From NCBI GenBank assembly GCA_004195315.1, contig SDWL01000015.1:1-16012 (forward strand): a stretch of DNA of 16,012 nt, given 5' to 3'. Both the position numbers and the translations under genes were made by a program. The notes below the pieces were generated by a model. The model searched no databases and had not been told where the DNA came from. It saw only the letters and a list, made by a program, of their open reading frames with translations. Shown piece after piece: positions 8,204-14,643 of the stretch. Position 1 is the first letter of the stretch. Every line of letters begins with the position of its first letter. Source of the stretch: Lutibacter sp. (GTDB lineage Bacteria; Bacteroidota; Bacteroidia; Flavobacteriales; Flavobacteriaceae).

Positions 8204-8232
8204 TTGTTGATCAGTCAATGACTGTAAAATGT
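8204..8232 (+). promoter_or_regulatory. Possible rpsB promoter region with a short dyad
   Basis: A TTGTTGTTG stretch (8201-8209) stands about 18-21 bases before TAAAATGT (8225-8232), a poor match to TAnnTTTG. Between them lies the dyad CAGTCAATGACTG (8212-8224). This could be a secondary promoter giving rpsB-tsf its own leader, but the -7 element is weak and readthrough from rplM is equally possible. Confidence 0.2.
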
Positions 8233-8282
8233 TTAGCATCCAAATAGGGGAGATCGGTTTTTCGCTACTTCCCTATTGCTAA
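8233..8282 (+). ncRNA. Structured leader RNA candidate upstream of rpsB
   Basis: A long hairpin can form in the rpsB leader, ending 27 bases before the ATG. The lower stem pairs TTAGC (8233-8237) with GCTAA (8278-8282). The upper stem pairs AATAGGGGAG (8243-8252) with CTTCCCTATT (8268-8277), ten pairs including one G-U. A 5-base bulge (8238-8242) separates them on the 5' side only, and the apical loop spans 8253-8267. No T-run follows, so it is not a terminator. Position and architecture suit an autoregulatory leader bound by S2, as is known for several ribosomal operons; the binding itself is inference. Confidence 0.55.
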
Positions 8283-8309
8283 CTCAACGGAACGTAAACT
8301 AAAATACAA

Positions 8310-9068
8310 ATGACAAAAATTGAAATTCAAGAATTATTAGATGCAGGTGTACACTTCGGTCACCTTACTAGAAAATGGGATCCAAACATGGCTCCTTACA
8401 TTTATGGAGAGCGTAACGGTGTTCATATTATTGACCTGTACAAAACTTCAGCAAAAATTGAAGAAGCTTCTGAAGCTTTAAGAAAAATTGCAACTTCAGG
8501 TAGAAAAATTCTTTTTGTAGCTACAAAAAAACAAGCAAAAGAAATTATCTCAGACAAAGCTAACAGTGTAAACATGCCTTACATCACAGAAAGATGGCCT
8601 GGCGGAATGTTAACAAACTTTATTACTATTAGAAAAGCCGTTAAAAAAATGTCTTTAATTGATAGAATGAAGTTAGACGGATCATTTGATGCTCTTTCAA
8701 AAAGAGAAAAATTACAAATTAACCGTCAACGTGAAAAATTAGAAAAGAATTTAGGTTCAATTACTGATATGACGCGTTTACCAGGAGCTATTTTTGTAGT
8801 TGATGTTAAAAAAGAACATATTGCTGTAGCAGAAGCTAAAAAATTAAATATTCCAATCTTTGCAATGGTTGATACTAACTCAGATCCAAGAGATATTGAT
8901 TATGTAATTCCATCAAATGATGATGCTTCAAAATCTATTAACAAAGTATTAACCTATATTATTGATGATATTGCTGAAGGTTTATCAGAAAGAAAAGCAG
9001 GAAAAGAAAAAGTTGCTGAAGAAAAAACTGCAGTAAAAGTTGAGGTTAAAGCTGAAGAAAAAAAATAA
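8310..9068 (+). CDS. rpsB: 30S ribosomal protein S2
   Basis: Small-subunit protein S2, added late in assembly and needed with S1 for mRNA binding in many bacteria. The 252-residue product shows the family landmarks: LLDAGVHFGHLTRKWDPNMAPYIYGERNGVHIIDL near the start, the ERWPGGMLTNF motif, a coiled-coil-like charged helix around residues 128-148, and GAIFVVDVKKEHIAVAEAKKLNIPIFAMVDTNSDP. A Lys/Glu-rich tail of about 25 residues (EKVAEEKTAVKVEVKAEEKK) is low-complexity and probably disordered. The ATG at 8310 follows an A-rich stretch. The gene precedes tsf by 51 bases, the usual bacterial order, and is preceded by the hairpin at 8233-8282. Confidence 0.98.
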   Translation: MTKIEIQELLDAGVHFGHLTRKWDPNMAPYIYGERNGVHIIDLYKTSAKIEEASEALRKIATSGRKILFVATKKQAKEIISDKANSVNMPYITERWPGGMLTNFITIRKAVKKMSLIDRMKLDGSFDALSKREKLQINRQREKLEKNLGSITDMTRLPGAIFVVDVKKEHIAVAEAKKLNIPIFAMVDTNSDPRDIDYVIPSNDDASKSINKVLTYIIDDIAEGLSERKAGKEKVAEEKTAVKVEVKAEEKK

Positions 9069-9081
9069 CTAGTGTATAATA

Positions 9082-9102
9082 GTTGAATACTTAATATTCA
9101 AC
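9082..9102 (+). other. Hairpin in the rpsB-tsf spacer
   Basis: GTTGAATA (9082-9089) and TATTCAAC (9095-9102) are perfect inverted repeats, 8 bp around the loop CTTAA, in the 51-base spacer. An A-run, not a T-run, follows, so termination is unlikely; processing or tuning of the S2 to EF-Ts ratio is a possible role. Confidence 0.45.
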
Positions 9103-9119
9103 AAAAAATATAAAATAAA

Positions 9120-10088
9120 ATGGCAAAAATTACAGCCGCAGAAGTAAATAATTTAAGAAAATCTACCGGAGCTGGTATGATGGACTGTAAAAATGCACTT
9201 GTTGAAGCAGAAGGAGATTTTGACAAAGCAGTAAGTATTTTACGCAAAAAAGGACAAAAAGTTGCTGCAAATAGAGCTGACAGAGACACATCTGAAGGTG
9301 CTGTTATAGCTAAAGTTAATGAAACTAATACAATAGGCGCAATAATTTCATTAAATTGTGAAACTGATTTTGTTGCAAAAAACGATGCTTTTGTTGCTTT
9401 AGCAACTGAGTTTGCTACTATTGCTCTTAACTGTGATTCAAAAGAAAGTTTTTTAAATGCTGATTTTGGAGGAATGACAGTTGCTGAAAAATTAATTGAG
9501 CAAACTGGAGTTATTGGTGAAAAATTAGAAATTGGTGGTTTTGAAAAAGTTTCTGGTGAATTTATAGGTTCTTACATTCACGTAGGAAACAAAATTGCTA
9601 GTTTAACTGTACTATCTTCAAACGTTGATGGTGCTGCTGAAGTAGCAAAAGATGTATCTATGCAGGTTGCTGCAATGGGCGCTACAACTTTATCTTACAA
9701 AAATTTCGATTCTGCATTTGTTGCTTCAGAAACTGAAGCTAGAATTGCGGTAATTGAAAAAGATAATATTGAACTTTCAAGATTAGGTAAAACACTTAAA
9801 AACATTCCTACATTTATCTCTAGATCTCAATTAACGGATGAAGTTATTGAGCAAACTAAGGCTAAATTACAAGAAGAGTTAAAAGCTGAAGGGAAACCTG
9901 AAGCTATCTGGGATAGAATTTTACCAGGTAAATTAGAAAGATTCATTTCTGATAACACTACTCTAGATCACGAATTATGTCTTCTAGATCAAAATTTTAT
10001 TAAAGACGAAAAAATTAACGTTGCTGCATATGTTAAATCACTTGGTGATGTAACTGTAGTTGACTTTAAAAGAGTTTCTTTAGTATAA
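9120..10088 (+). CDS. tsf: Elongation factor Ts
   Basis: Guanine-nucleotide exchange factor that releases GDP from EF-Tu during translation elongation. The 322-residue product starts with the N-terminal UBA-like helix region (AAEVNNLRKSTGAGMMDCKNAL, residues 6-27), then the EF-Tu contact motif TDFVAKNDAF (82-91), and the two core subdomains. The ending VAAYVKSLGDVTVVDFKRVSL is the typical C-terminal segment. The length is somewhat above the E. coli protein (283), as is usual in Bacteroidota. It follows rpsB and is closed by a strong terminator at 10108-10139, so pyrH-frr is not in this transcript. Confidence 0.98.
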   Translation: MAKITAAEVNNLRKSTGAGMMDCKNALVEAEGDFDKAVSILRKKGQKVAANRADRDTSEGAVIAKVNETNTIGAIISLNCETDFVAKNDAFVALATEFATIALNCDSKESFLNADFGGMTVAEKLIEQTGVIGEKLEIGGFEKVSGEFIGSYIHVGNKIASLTVLSSNVDGAAEVAKDVSMQVAAMGATTLSYKNFDSAFVASETEARIAVIEKDNIELSRLGKTLKNIPTFISRSQLTDEVIEQTKAKLQEELKAEGKPEAIWDRILPGKLERFISDNTTLDHELCLLDQNFIKDEKINVAAYVKSLGDVTVVDFKRVSLV

Positions 10089-10107
10089 TATACTCACTTT
10101 ATGTGAT

Positions 10108-10139
10108 AAAAAAAACCTCGCTAATTAGCGAGGTTTTTT
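10108..10139. terminator. Bidirectional intrinsic terminator between tsf and nagX
   Basis: A perfect 18-base palindrome, CCTCGCTAATTAGCGAGG (10116-10133), is flanked by eight A (10108-10115) and six T (10134-10139). It can terminate tsf on the plus strand and the converging acyltransferase gene on the minus strand, whose stop codon is 4 bases from the T-run. Confidence 0.95.
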
Positions 10140-10143
10140 ATTT

Positions 10144-11247
10144 TTATATTTTTATAAATATTTTCTTTCTATAAAGTATATAAGTCAAAAACCAAAAACC
10201 AATTATATGACTTATAGCAAACAATAAGGAACCATTCATATTTCCTGCTAAAGGCACAAATACATCATTGTATAAGGTGCTATAACCATTAACTTCTATA
10301 CCACTTGAATTTGTTAATTTTATTAAATAAATTAACACTTTCACATATACTATAGAAAACACAAATATAAATAATGGATTAGTCCCAAAATGAATAAATG
10401 GACTTGTCCAACTACTTATCTTCTTTAAATCAATTACCCAAAGCAAAAGTGCTAAAAATAACATTGCCAATCCTCCAGCATATAACACATAAGAACTTGT
10501 CCATAAAGGTTTGTTAATTGGGAAAATATAACCCCAGAACCAGCCAATAATAGTACTAACTAACCCAATTATTATCATTCTTTTAATAATTGCAGGAATA
10601 CTACTCCCTTGATCAATTAGTCTACCTGTAAAATACCCCATTAATACTGTTGCTACAGAAGGAATAGATGACAATAACCCTTCAGGGTCAAAAGGTATTC
10701 CAAAACCTTTATAAATATGATTTTCACCAAGCATGTATACATCAACTTCACGTGCCAAATTAAACGTTAAACTATAAACATCATTAGAGCCACCAAAATA
10801 AAGTAAACCCCAATAACCAAATAAAATAAAAATAAAAACTAAAAACAATTGTTTGTAGTTAAATTGCATACAAAGTATCGCCGCTATAGCATAGGCTATT
10901 GCAATACGCTGAAGAACTCCCAAAAAACGTAAACTTTCAAAATTAAATTTAGGAAATGCATTTAAAAAGAGTCCTATTAAAAAAATCACTGAAAACCTTT
11001 TCAAAACTTTTAAAAGACCCTTTTTAGTAATTCCGGTTCCAAACTTTTTAAACGAATACCACATAGATACGCCCACAATAAATAAGAAAAACGGGAAAAC
11101 CAAATCGGTTGGAGTACAACCATGCCATTCTGCATGACGTAAAGGTGCATAAACATAGGCCCAACTCCCTGGCGTATTCACCATAATCATTAGAGCAATG
11201 GTTAACCCACGTAAAACATCAAGAGCAATTAATCGTTTTGTTTGCAT
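10144..11247 (-). CDS. nagX: NagX-like membrane acyltransferase (HGSNAT-related)
   Basis: A 367-residue multi-pass membrane protein of the heparan-alpha-glucosaminide acetyltransferase-like family (COG4299/DUF5009 group). The start RLIALDVLRGLTIALMIMVN and the segment LRHAEWHGCTPTDLVFPFFLFIVGVSM (about 36-62) are the family signature; H38 lines up with the histidine thought to carry the acetyl group in human HGSNAT, by memory of that alignment. About ten hydrophobic segments follow. The gene begins 11 bases after the sugar transporter gene, so the two form an operon. The nagP-nagX pairing is known from comparative studies of N-acetylglucosamine use in proteobacteria, where NagX is implicated in handling amino sugars without a settled biochemical role. 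The family assignment is firm; the nagX symbol depends on the neighbour. Confidence 0.8.
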   Translation of the reverse strand: MQTKRLIALDVLRGLTIALMIMVNTPGSWAYVYAPLRHAEWHGCTPTDLVFPFFLFIVGVSMWYSFKKFGTGITKKGLLKVLKRFSVIFLIGLFLNAFPKFNFESLRFLGVLQRIAIAYAIAAILCMQFNYKQLFLVFIFILFGYWGLLYFGGSNDVYSLTFNLAREVDVYMLGENHIYKGFGIPFDPEGLLSSIPSVATVLMGYFTGRLIDQGSSIPAIIKRMIIIGLVSTIIGWFWGYIFPINKPLWTSSYVLYAGGLAMLFLALLLWVIDLKKISSWTSPFIHFGTNPLFIFVFSIVYVKVLIYLIKLTNSSGIEVNGYSTLYNDVFVPLAGNMNGSLLFAISHIIGFWFLTYILYRKKIFIKI

Positions 11248-11258
11248 AACTGAATTAA

Positions 11259-12578
11259 TTATTTCTTTTTCATTCCTAATTTATGGCCCCACACAGCATA
11301 ATAAAGTATAAAAATATAGCAAGGAAATAAAATCCAATAGCTACTTGTTGAAGCTTGAGCCATTGCCGTAGCTTCATCAATACCTTGAGAAATCAAATCA
11401 GCTTTTTCATTATCAACAAAACTTCCATATAATGGAGGAATAATTGCCCCTCCTGAAATTGCCATAATAAGCAAGGCTGAAGCTGTTTTTGTAAATTTTC
11501 CTAATCCTTTTAATGTTAGTGGCCAAACTGCAGGCCAAACTAAAGCATTAGCTATACCCAATGCTGCAACAAATAGAATTGATGTAAACCCTGTAGTAAA
11601 AACAATACAAAAAGTAAATACAATACCTAAAACAGCACTTACTTTTAAAGCAAGGGCTTGATTGATATATTTTGGAATTAAAAATACTCCCAAAGCATAT
11701 GTGGCAACCATAGCCATAAGTGTATATGCTGTGAAAACTTTTGCTTCATCTCCTGAGAAACCAAGAGAAATTCCGTAAGCTATTATAGTATCTCCGGCTA
11801 TTACTTCAGCACCTACATAAACAAATAAAGTTAATACACCTAACCATAAATGTGGAAATTGAAATATACTTGTTTTGGCGGTTTCACCATCTTTTGTTTC
11901 TTCAATTGGTTCAGCTTCAACATGAGGTAGCGGTGCACGTCTAATTAAAAGCCCTAAAACAAACAATACTGCTGCCATAACAATATATGGTGTTACAACA
12001 CTATCTGCCATTGTATTAAGTAATATTTCTTTTTCTTCAATTGAAACTACACTTAGTTTATCTTTAATTCCATCAATTCCTGATAATAAAATTGCTCCAA
12101 AAATAAGAGATCCTAAAGCTCCTGCAACTTTATTTGCAATACCCATAATTGCAATACGTTTTGCTGCGCTTTCCATAGGTCCCAAAATTGTAATATATGG
12201 ATTTGAAGCTGTTTGTAACAATGTCATTCCTATCCCCTGAATAAAAATACCTGTTAAAAATACCCAGTAAGTTCTAGCCTCTGCAGCAGGAATGAAAACC
12301 AATGCACCTATTGCCATAATAATTAAACCTAAAGACATTCCTTTTCTATAACCAATTTTATTAATAATTGCTGAAGCTGGTAAAGCCATAACAACAAAGG
12401 AAATATAAGAAGCTGAGGCAACTAAATATGATTGTGCATCAGTTAATTCATTTATAGTTTTCATAAATGGGATTAAAGCTCCATTTATCCAGGTAACAAA
12501 TCCGAAGATAAAAAATAACCCCGCTATAATTAGTATTGGTATTAATGTGTTTGTTTTGTTGGTTGATGTTTGACTCAT
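11259..12578 (-). CDS. nagP: FucP/NagP-family sugar:H+ symporter
   Basis: A 439-residue, 12-helix major facilitator transporter of the FucP/GluP branch, moving a sugar across the inner membrane with protons. FFIFGFVTWINGALIPF (helix 1, about 22-38) and the LLQTASNPYI motif (about 120-129) are characteristic; the position of FucP's essential Glu in ETAANPYI is a Gln here, as in glucose/galactose and N-acetylglucosamine members rather than fucose permeases. A charged central loop near residues 215-235 separates the two halves. With a NagX-like gene 11 bases downstream, N-acetylglucosamine is the best guess at substrate, but glucose or galactose cannot be excluded. No GlcNAc kinase, deacetylase or regulator gene is in the window. 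It is transcribed away from pyrH across a 230-base gap. Confidence 0.78.
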   Translation of the reverse strand: MSQTSTNKTNTLIPILIIAGLFFIFGFVTWINGALIPFMKTINELTDAQSYLVASASYISFVVMALPASAIINKIGYRKGMSLGLIIMAIGALVFIPAAEARTYWVFLTGIFIQGIGMTLLQTASNPYITILGPMESAAKRIAIMGIANKVAGALGSLIFGAILLSGIDGIKDKLSVVSIEEKEILLNTMADSVVTPYIVMAAVLFVLGLLIRRAPLPHVEAEPIEETKDGETAKTSIFQFPHLWLGVLTLFVYVGAEVIAGDTIIAYGISLGFSGDEAKVFTAYTLMAMVATYALGVFLIPKYINQALALKVSAVLGIVFTFCIVFTTGFTSILFVAALGIANALVWPAVWPLTLKGLGKFTKTASALLIMAISGGAIIPPLYGSFVDNEKADLISQGIDEATAMAQASTSSYWILFPCYIFILYYAVWGHKLGMKKK

Positions 12579-12781
12579 ACGATTTTGAAGTATAAAATAT
12601 TAATAGTTTTGAAATTTACAATTCTTAATTTTCAGATTGCTTTTTTCCTTTAAATTTTTCAACGCCCAATATACAAAATATAGTAATAGTTATATTTATT
12701 GACTTGCTTTTTTAATTAAAAACCATAAAAGGTAAATTCAATCCAACAATAACATTTCATTTATACTTCTAAAGTATTTCT

Positions 12782-12789
12782 TATATTTG
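12782..12789 (+). promoter_or_regulatory. -7 promoter box of pyrH-frr
   Basis: TATATTTG exactly fits TAnnTTTG, 19 bases before the pyrH ATG, implying a very short leader of about 13 bases. The -33 region (about 12757-12763) lacks a TTG, so only one element is convincing. Confidence 0.5.
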
Positions 12790-12808
12790 CCTAACTTTTA
12801 AATAAATT

Positions 12809-13516
12809 ATGGCTTATAAAAGAATTCTTTTAAAATTAAGTGGTGAAGCTCTTATGGGTGATCGCCAATACGGTATTGATCCAGCACGTTTAGCTGAATA
12901 TGCTCAAGAAATAAATAAAATTGTTGATAAAGGTATCGAAGTTGCTATTGTTATAGGAGGTGGAAATATTTTTAGAGGTGTAGCAGGTGCTAGTAACGGT
13001 ATTGATAGAGTTCAAGCTGACTATATGGGAATGCTTGCAACTGTTATTAATGGTTTAGCTTTACAAAGTGCTCTTGAAGATGAAGGTATTAAAACCAGAT
13101 TACTTACAGCTATTAAAATGGAGCAAGTAGCAGAACCTTTTATTAAAAGAAGGGCTGTTCGTCATTTAGAAAAAGGACGTGTAGTAATTTTTGGTGGTGG
13201 TACTGGAAATCCATATTTTACGACAGATACTGCAGCAGTTTTAAGAGCCATTGAAGTAAATGCGGATGTTATTTTAAAAGGAACTCGTGTTGATGGTATT
13301 TACACTTCAGATCCTGAAATATTTGAAGATGCTATTAAATTTGACTCAATTACCTATAAAGATGTTATGAGTAAAGGCTTAAAAGTGATGGATATGACTG
13401 CTTTTGCTTTAAGTCAAGAAAATAATTTACCTATTGTTGTTTTTGACATGAATACAAAAGGGAATCTTGAAAAAGTGATTTCTGGAGAAAATATTGGAAC
13501 AAAAGTTGATAAATAA
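12809..13516 (+). CDS. pyrH: UMP kinase (uridylate kinase)
   Basis: Hexameric bacterial UMP kinase of the amino acid kinase family; it phosphorylates UMP to UDP with ATP in pyrimidine nucleotide synthesis and is cytosolic. The 235-residue length is typical. Visible motifs: KRILLKLSGEAL (4-15) for the phosphate site, IGGGNIFRG (49-57), D71 in the UMP-binding segment, FGGGTGNPYFTTDTAA (128-143), and KGTRVDGIYTSDPE (157-170) in the ATP-binding lobe. The ATG at 12809 directly begins the conserved MAYKRILLKLSGEAL. It is followed by frr after 24 bases, the standard pairing. Unlike many genomes, it is separated from tsf by the minus-strand nagP-nagX pair and has its own promoter-like box. Confidence 0.98.
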   Translation: MAYKRILLKLSGEALMGDRQYGIDPARLAEYAQEINKIVDKGIEVAIVIGGGNIFRGVAGASNGIDRVQADYMGMLATVINGLALQSALEDEGIKTRLLTAIKMEQVAEPFIKRRAVRHLEKGRVVIFGGGTGNPYFTTDTAAVLRAIEVNADVILKGTRVDGIYTSDPEIFEDAIKFDSITYKDVMSKGLKVMDMTAFALSQENNLPIVVFDMNTKGNLEKVISGENIGTKVDK

Positions 13517-13540
13517 ATCTATAAATTAAATTTTTCAATT

Positions 13541-14098
13541 ATGAATGAAGAATTAGCCTTTACTATTGATAGCGCAAAAGAATTAATGCAAAATGCTATT
13601 ACACATTTAGAAAAAGAATTCAGAAATATTAGAGCTGGCAAAGCAAGCCCTTCAATGTTAGGAAGTGTTACCGTAGATTATTATGGATCTCAAACACCAC
13701 TTGCTCAAATTGCAAATGTTGGAACTATGGATGCCCATACAATTACAGTGCAACCTTGGGAAAAAAACATGTTACACAATATTGAAAAAGCAATTATGAT
13801 TGCTAATTTAGGTTTTAACCCTATGAACAATGGTGAAATTATTATTATTAATGTGCCTGTTTTAACTGAAGATAGACGTAAAGAACTTTCAAAACAAGCA
13901 AAAGCAGCTGCTGAACATGCAAAAGTGAGTATTAGAAATGACCGAAGAGAAGCTATGAATGAAATTAAAAAAGAGGAGGACTCTTCAGAAGATATGAAAT
14001 CAAATGCTGAAGCTGATATTCAAAAGTTAACTGATGCTTTTATTAGCCAAGTTGATGAACAATATAAAATGAAAGATATTGAAATAATGAAAGTTTAA
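13541..14098 (+). CDS. frr: Ribosome recycling factor
   Basis: Splits post-termination ribosomes together with EF-G. The 185-residue product is full length for the family. Landmarks: FRNIRAGKASPSML (about 27-40), the beta-rich domain II with YYGSQTPLAQIANV and ITVQPWEKNML, then LTEDRRKELSKQAKAAAEHAKVSIRNDRREA (about 108-138), the three-helix bundle signature. The gene is second in the pyrH-frr unit and is closed by the terminator at 14133-14165. Confidence 0.98.
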   Translation: MNEELAFTIDSAKELMQNAITHLEKEFRNIRAGKASPSMLGSVTVDYYGSQTPLAQIANVGTMDAHTITVQPWEKNMLHNIEKAIMIANLGFNPMNNGEIIIINVPVLTEDRRKELSKQAKAAAEHAKVSIRNDRREAMNEIKKEEDSSEDMKSNAEADIQKLTDAFISQVDEQYKMKDIEIMKV

Positions 14099-14132
14099 TT
14101 TTAAACATTCATTATTTCAGGAATTATAACTC

Positions 14133-14165
14133 CCCTCCTTTTTAAAATTGGAGGGATTTTTATTT
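14133..14165 (+). terminator. Intrinsic terminator after frr
   Basis: CCCTCC (14133-14138) pairs with GGAGGG (14150-14155) around an 11-base loop, followed by a T-rich tract broken by one A (14157-14165). It lies 34 bases after the frr stop and separates pyrH-frr from the glp remnant. Confidence 0.85.
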
Positions 14166-14199
14166 TGCTTCATTAAAGAATCAAACATTATTCTAAAAA

Positions 14200-14625
14200 A
14201 GTTGTATAAAAAAGTCTTTCTATATTTACTTATAGATTGGTATCTCATTCAATAAAATAAAGCCTAAAATTGTTATTAATCGTGCAAAAATGATAAGGTA
14301 ATCAAAAAATGTATCAACATTTTATTACGATAGGTGATGTTATTTATCACGGTTAACAATTTTGCGATGCTTGTTTTGGTATTAATTTATGCCAAATAAT
14401 TATAAAAGCACAAATAATTTGGGGAACTCGGTATGAAATGGCAAGAACAGTGGTAGTTATTTTATCTAGAAGAACCCGATCATTGTTTTTAAATGTTAAA
14501 GAAAGTGTTAGAATTGCACCACAAATAGCTCAATTATTAGCAAAAAAATTCAGTTTTGATAAAGCATGAAAAAAACTCAAATAATTAATTTTAGCAAAAT
14601 TGCTGAAAATTTTATTTTAAACTAA
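14200..14625 (+). pseudogene. glpD: Decayed 3' remnant of glpD (glycerol-3-phosphate dehydrogenase)
   Basis: The long gap between frr and glpT is not empty: it reads as the broken C-terminal part of an FAD-dependent glycerol-3-phosphate dehydrogenase. In one frame, from about 14213, it gives KSLSIFTYRLVSHSIK (compare SIxGGKWTTYRLxSEDTI), stop codons at 14258, 14291 and 14294, then GNQKMYQHFIT, a stop at 14354, then QFCDACFGINLC, KAQIIWGTRYEMART (14405-14449), LSRRTRSLFLNVKESVRIAPQIAQLLAKKF (to about 14552) and a TGA at 14567. Restoring one lost G at that TGA (TGG, Trp) opens the frame to KKTQIINFSKIAENFILN and TAA at 14623-14625, the normal GlpD ending. The first ~300 residues are missing and the GGKW part appears deleted. 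The match is to family motifs from memory. Its end lies 18 bases before glpT, pointing to a former glpD-glpT operon. Confidence 0.85.
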
Positions 14626-14630
14626 ATTTC
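14600..14630 (+). promoter_or_regulatory. Candidate glpT promoter inside the glpD relic
   Basis: TTG (14600-14602), a 20-base spacer and TAAATTTC (14623-14630) resemble the Bacteroidota consensus with one mismatch in the last base of the -7 box, ending 13 bases before the glpT ATG. With upstream terminator and decayed glpD, glpT needs its own promoter; this is the best candidate seen. Confidence 0.3.
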
Positions 14631-14643
14631 ATAAATTACCACT

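Noticed and set aside
8057..8239. 60-codon minus-strand frame over the end of rpsI and the rpsB leader
   Set aside because: Overlaps rpsI and structured leader DNA, low-complexity hydrophobic product, no motif.
14318..14350. Hairpin GTGAT/ATCAC (14334-14350) and an imperfect inverted repeat (14281-14292 with 14318-14329) as a regulatory RNA or IS ends
   Set aside because: Both fall within the readable glpD relic, the stems are short, and the repeat has three mismatches in 12; coding decay explains the sequence better.
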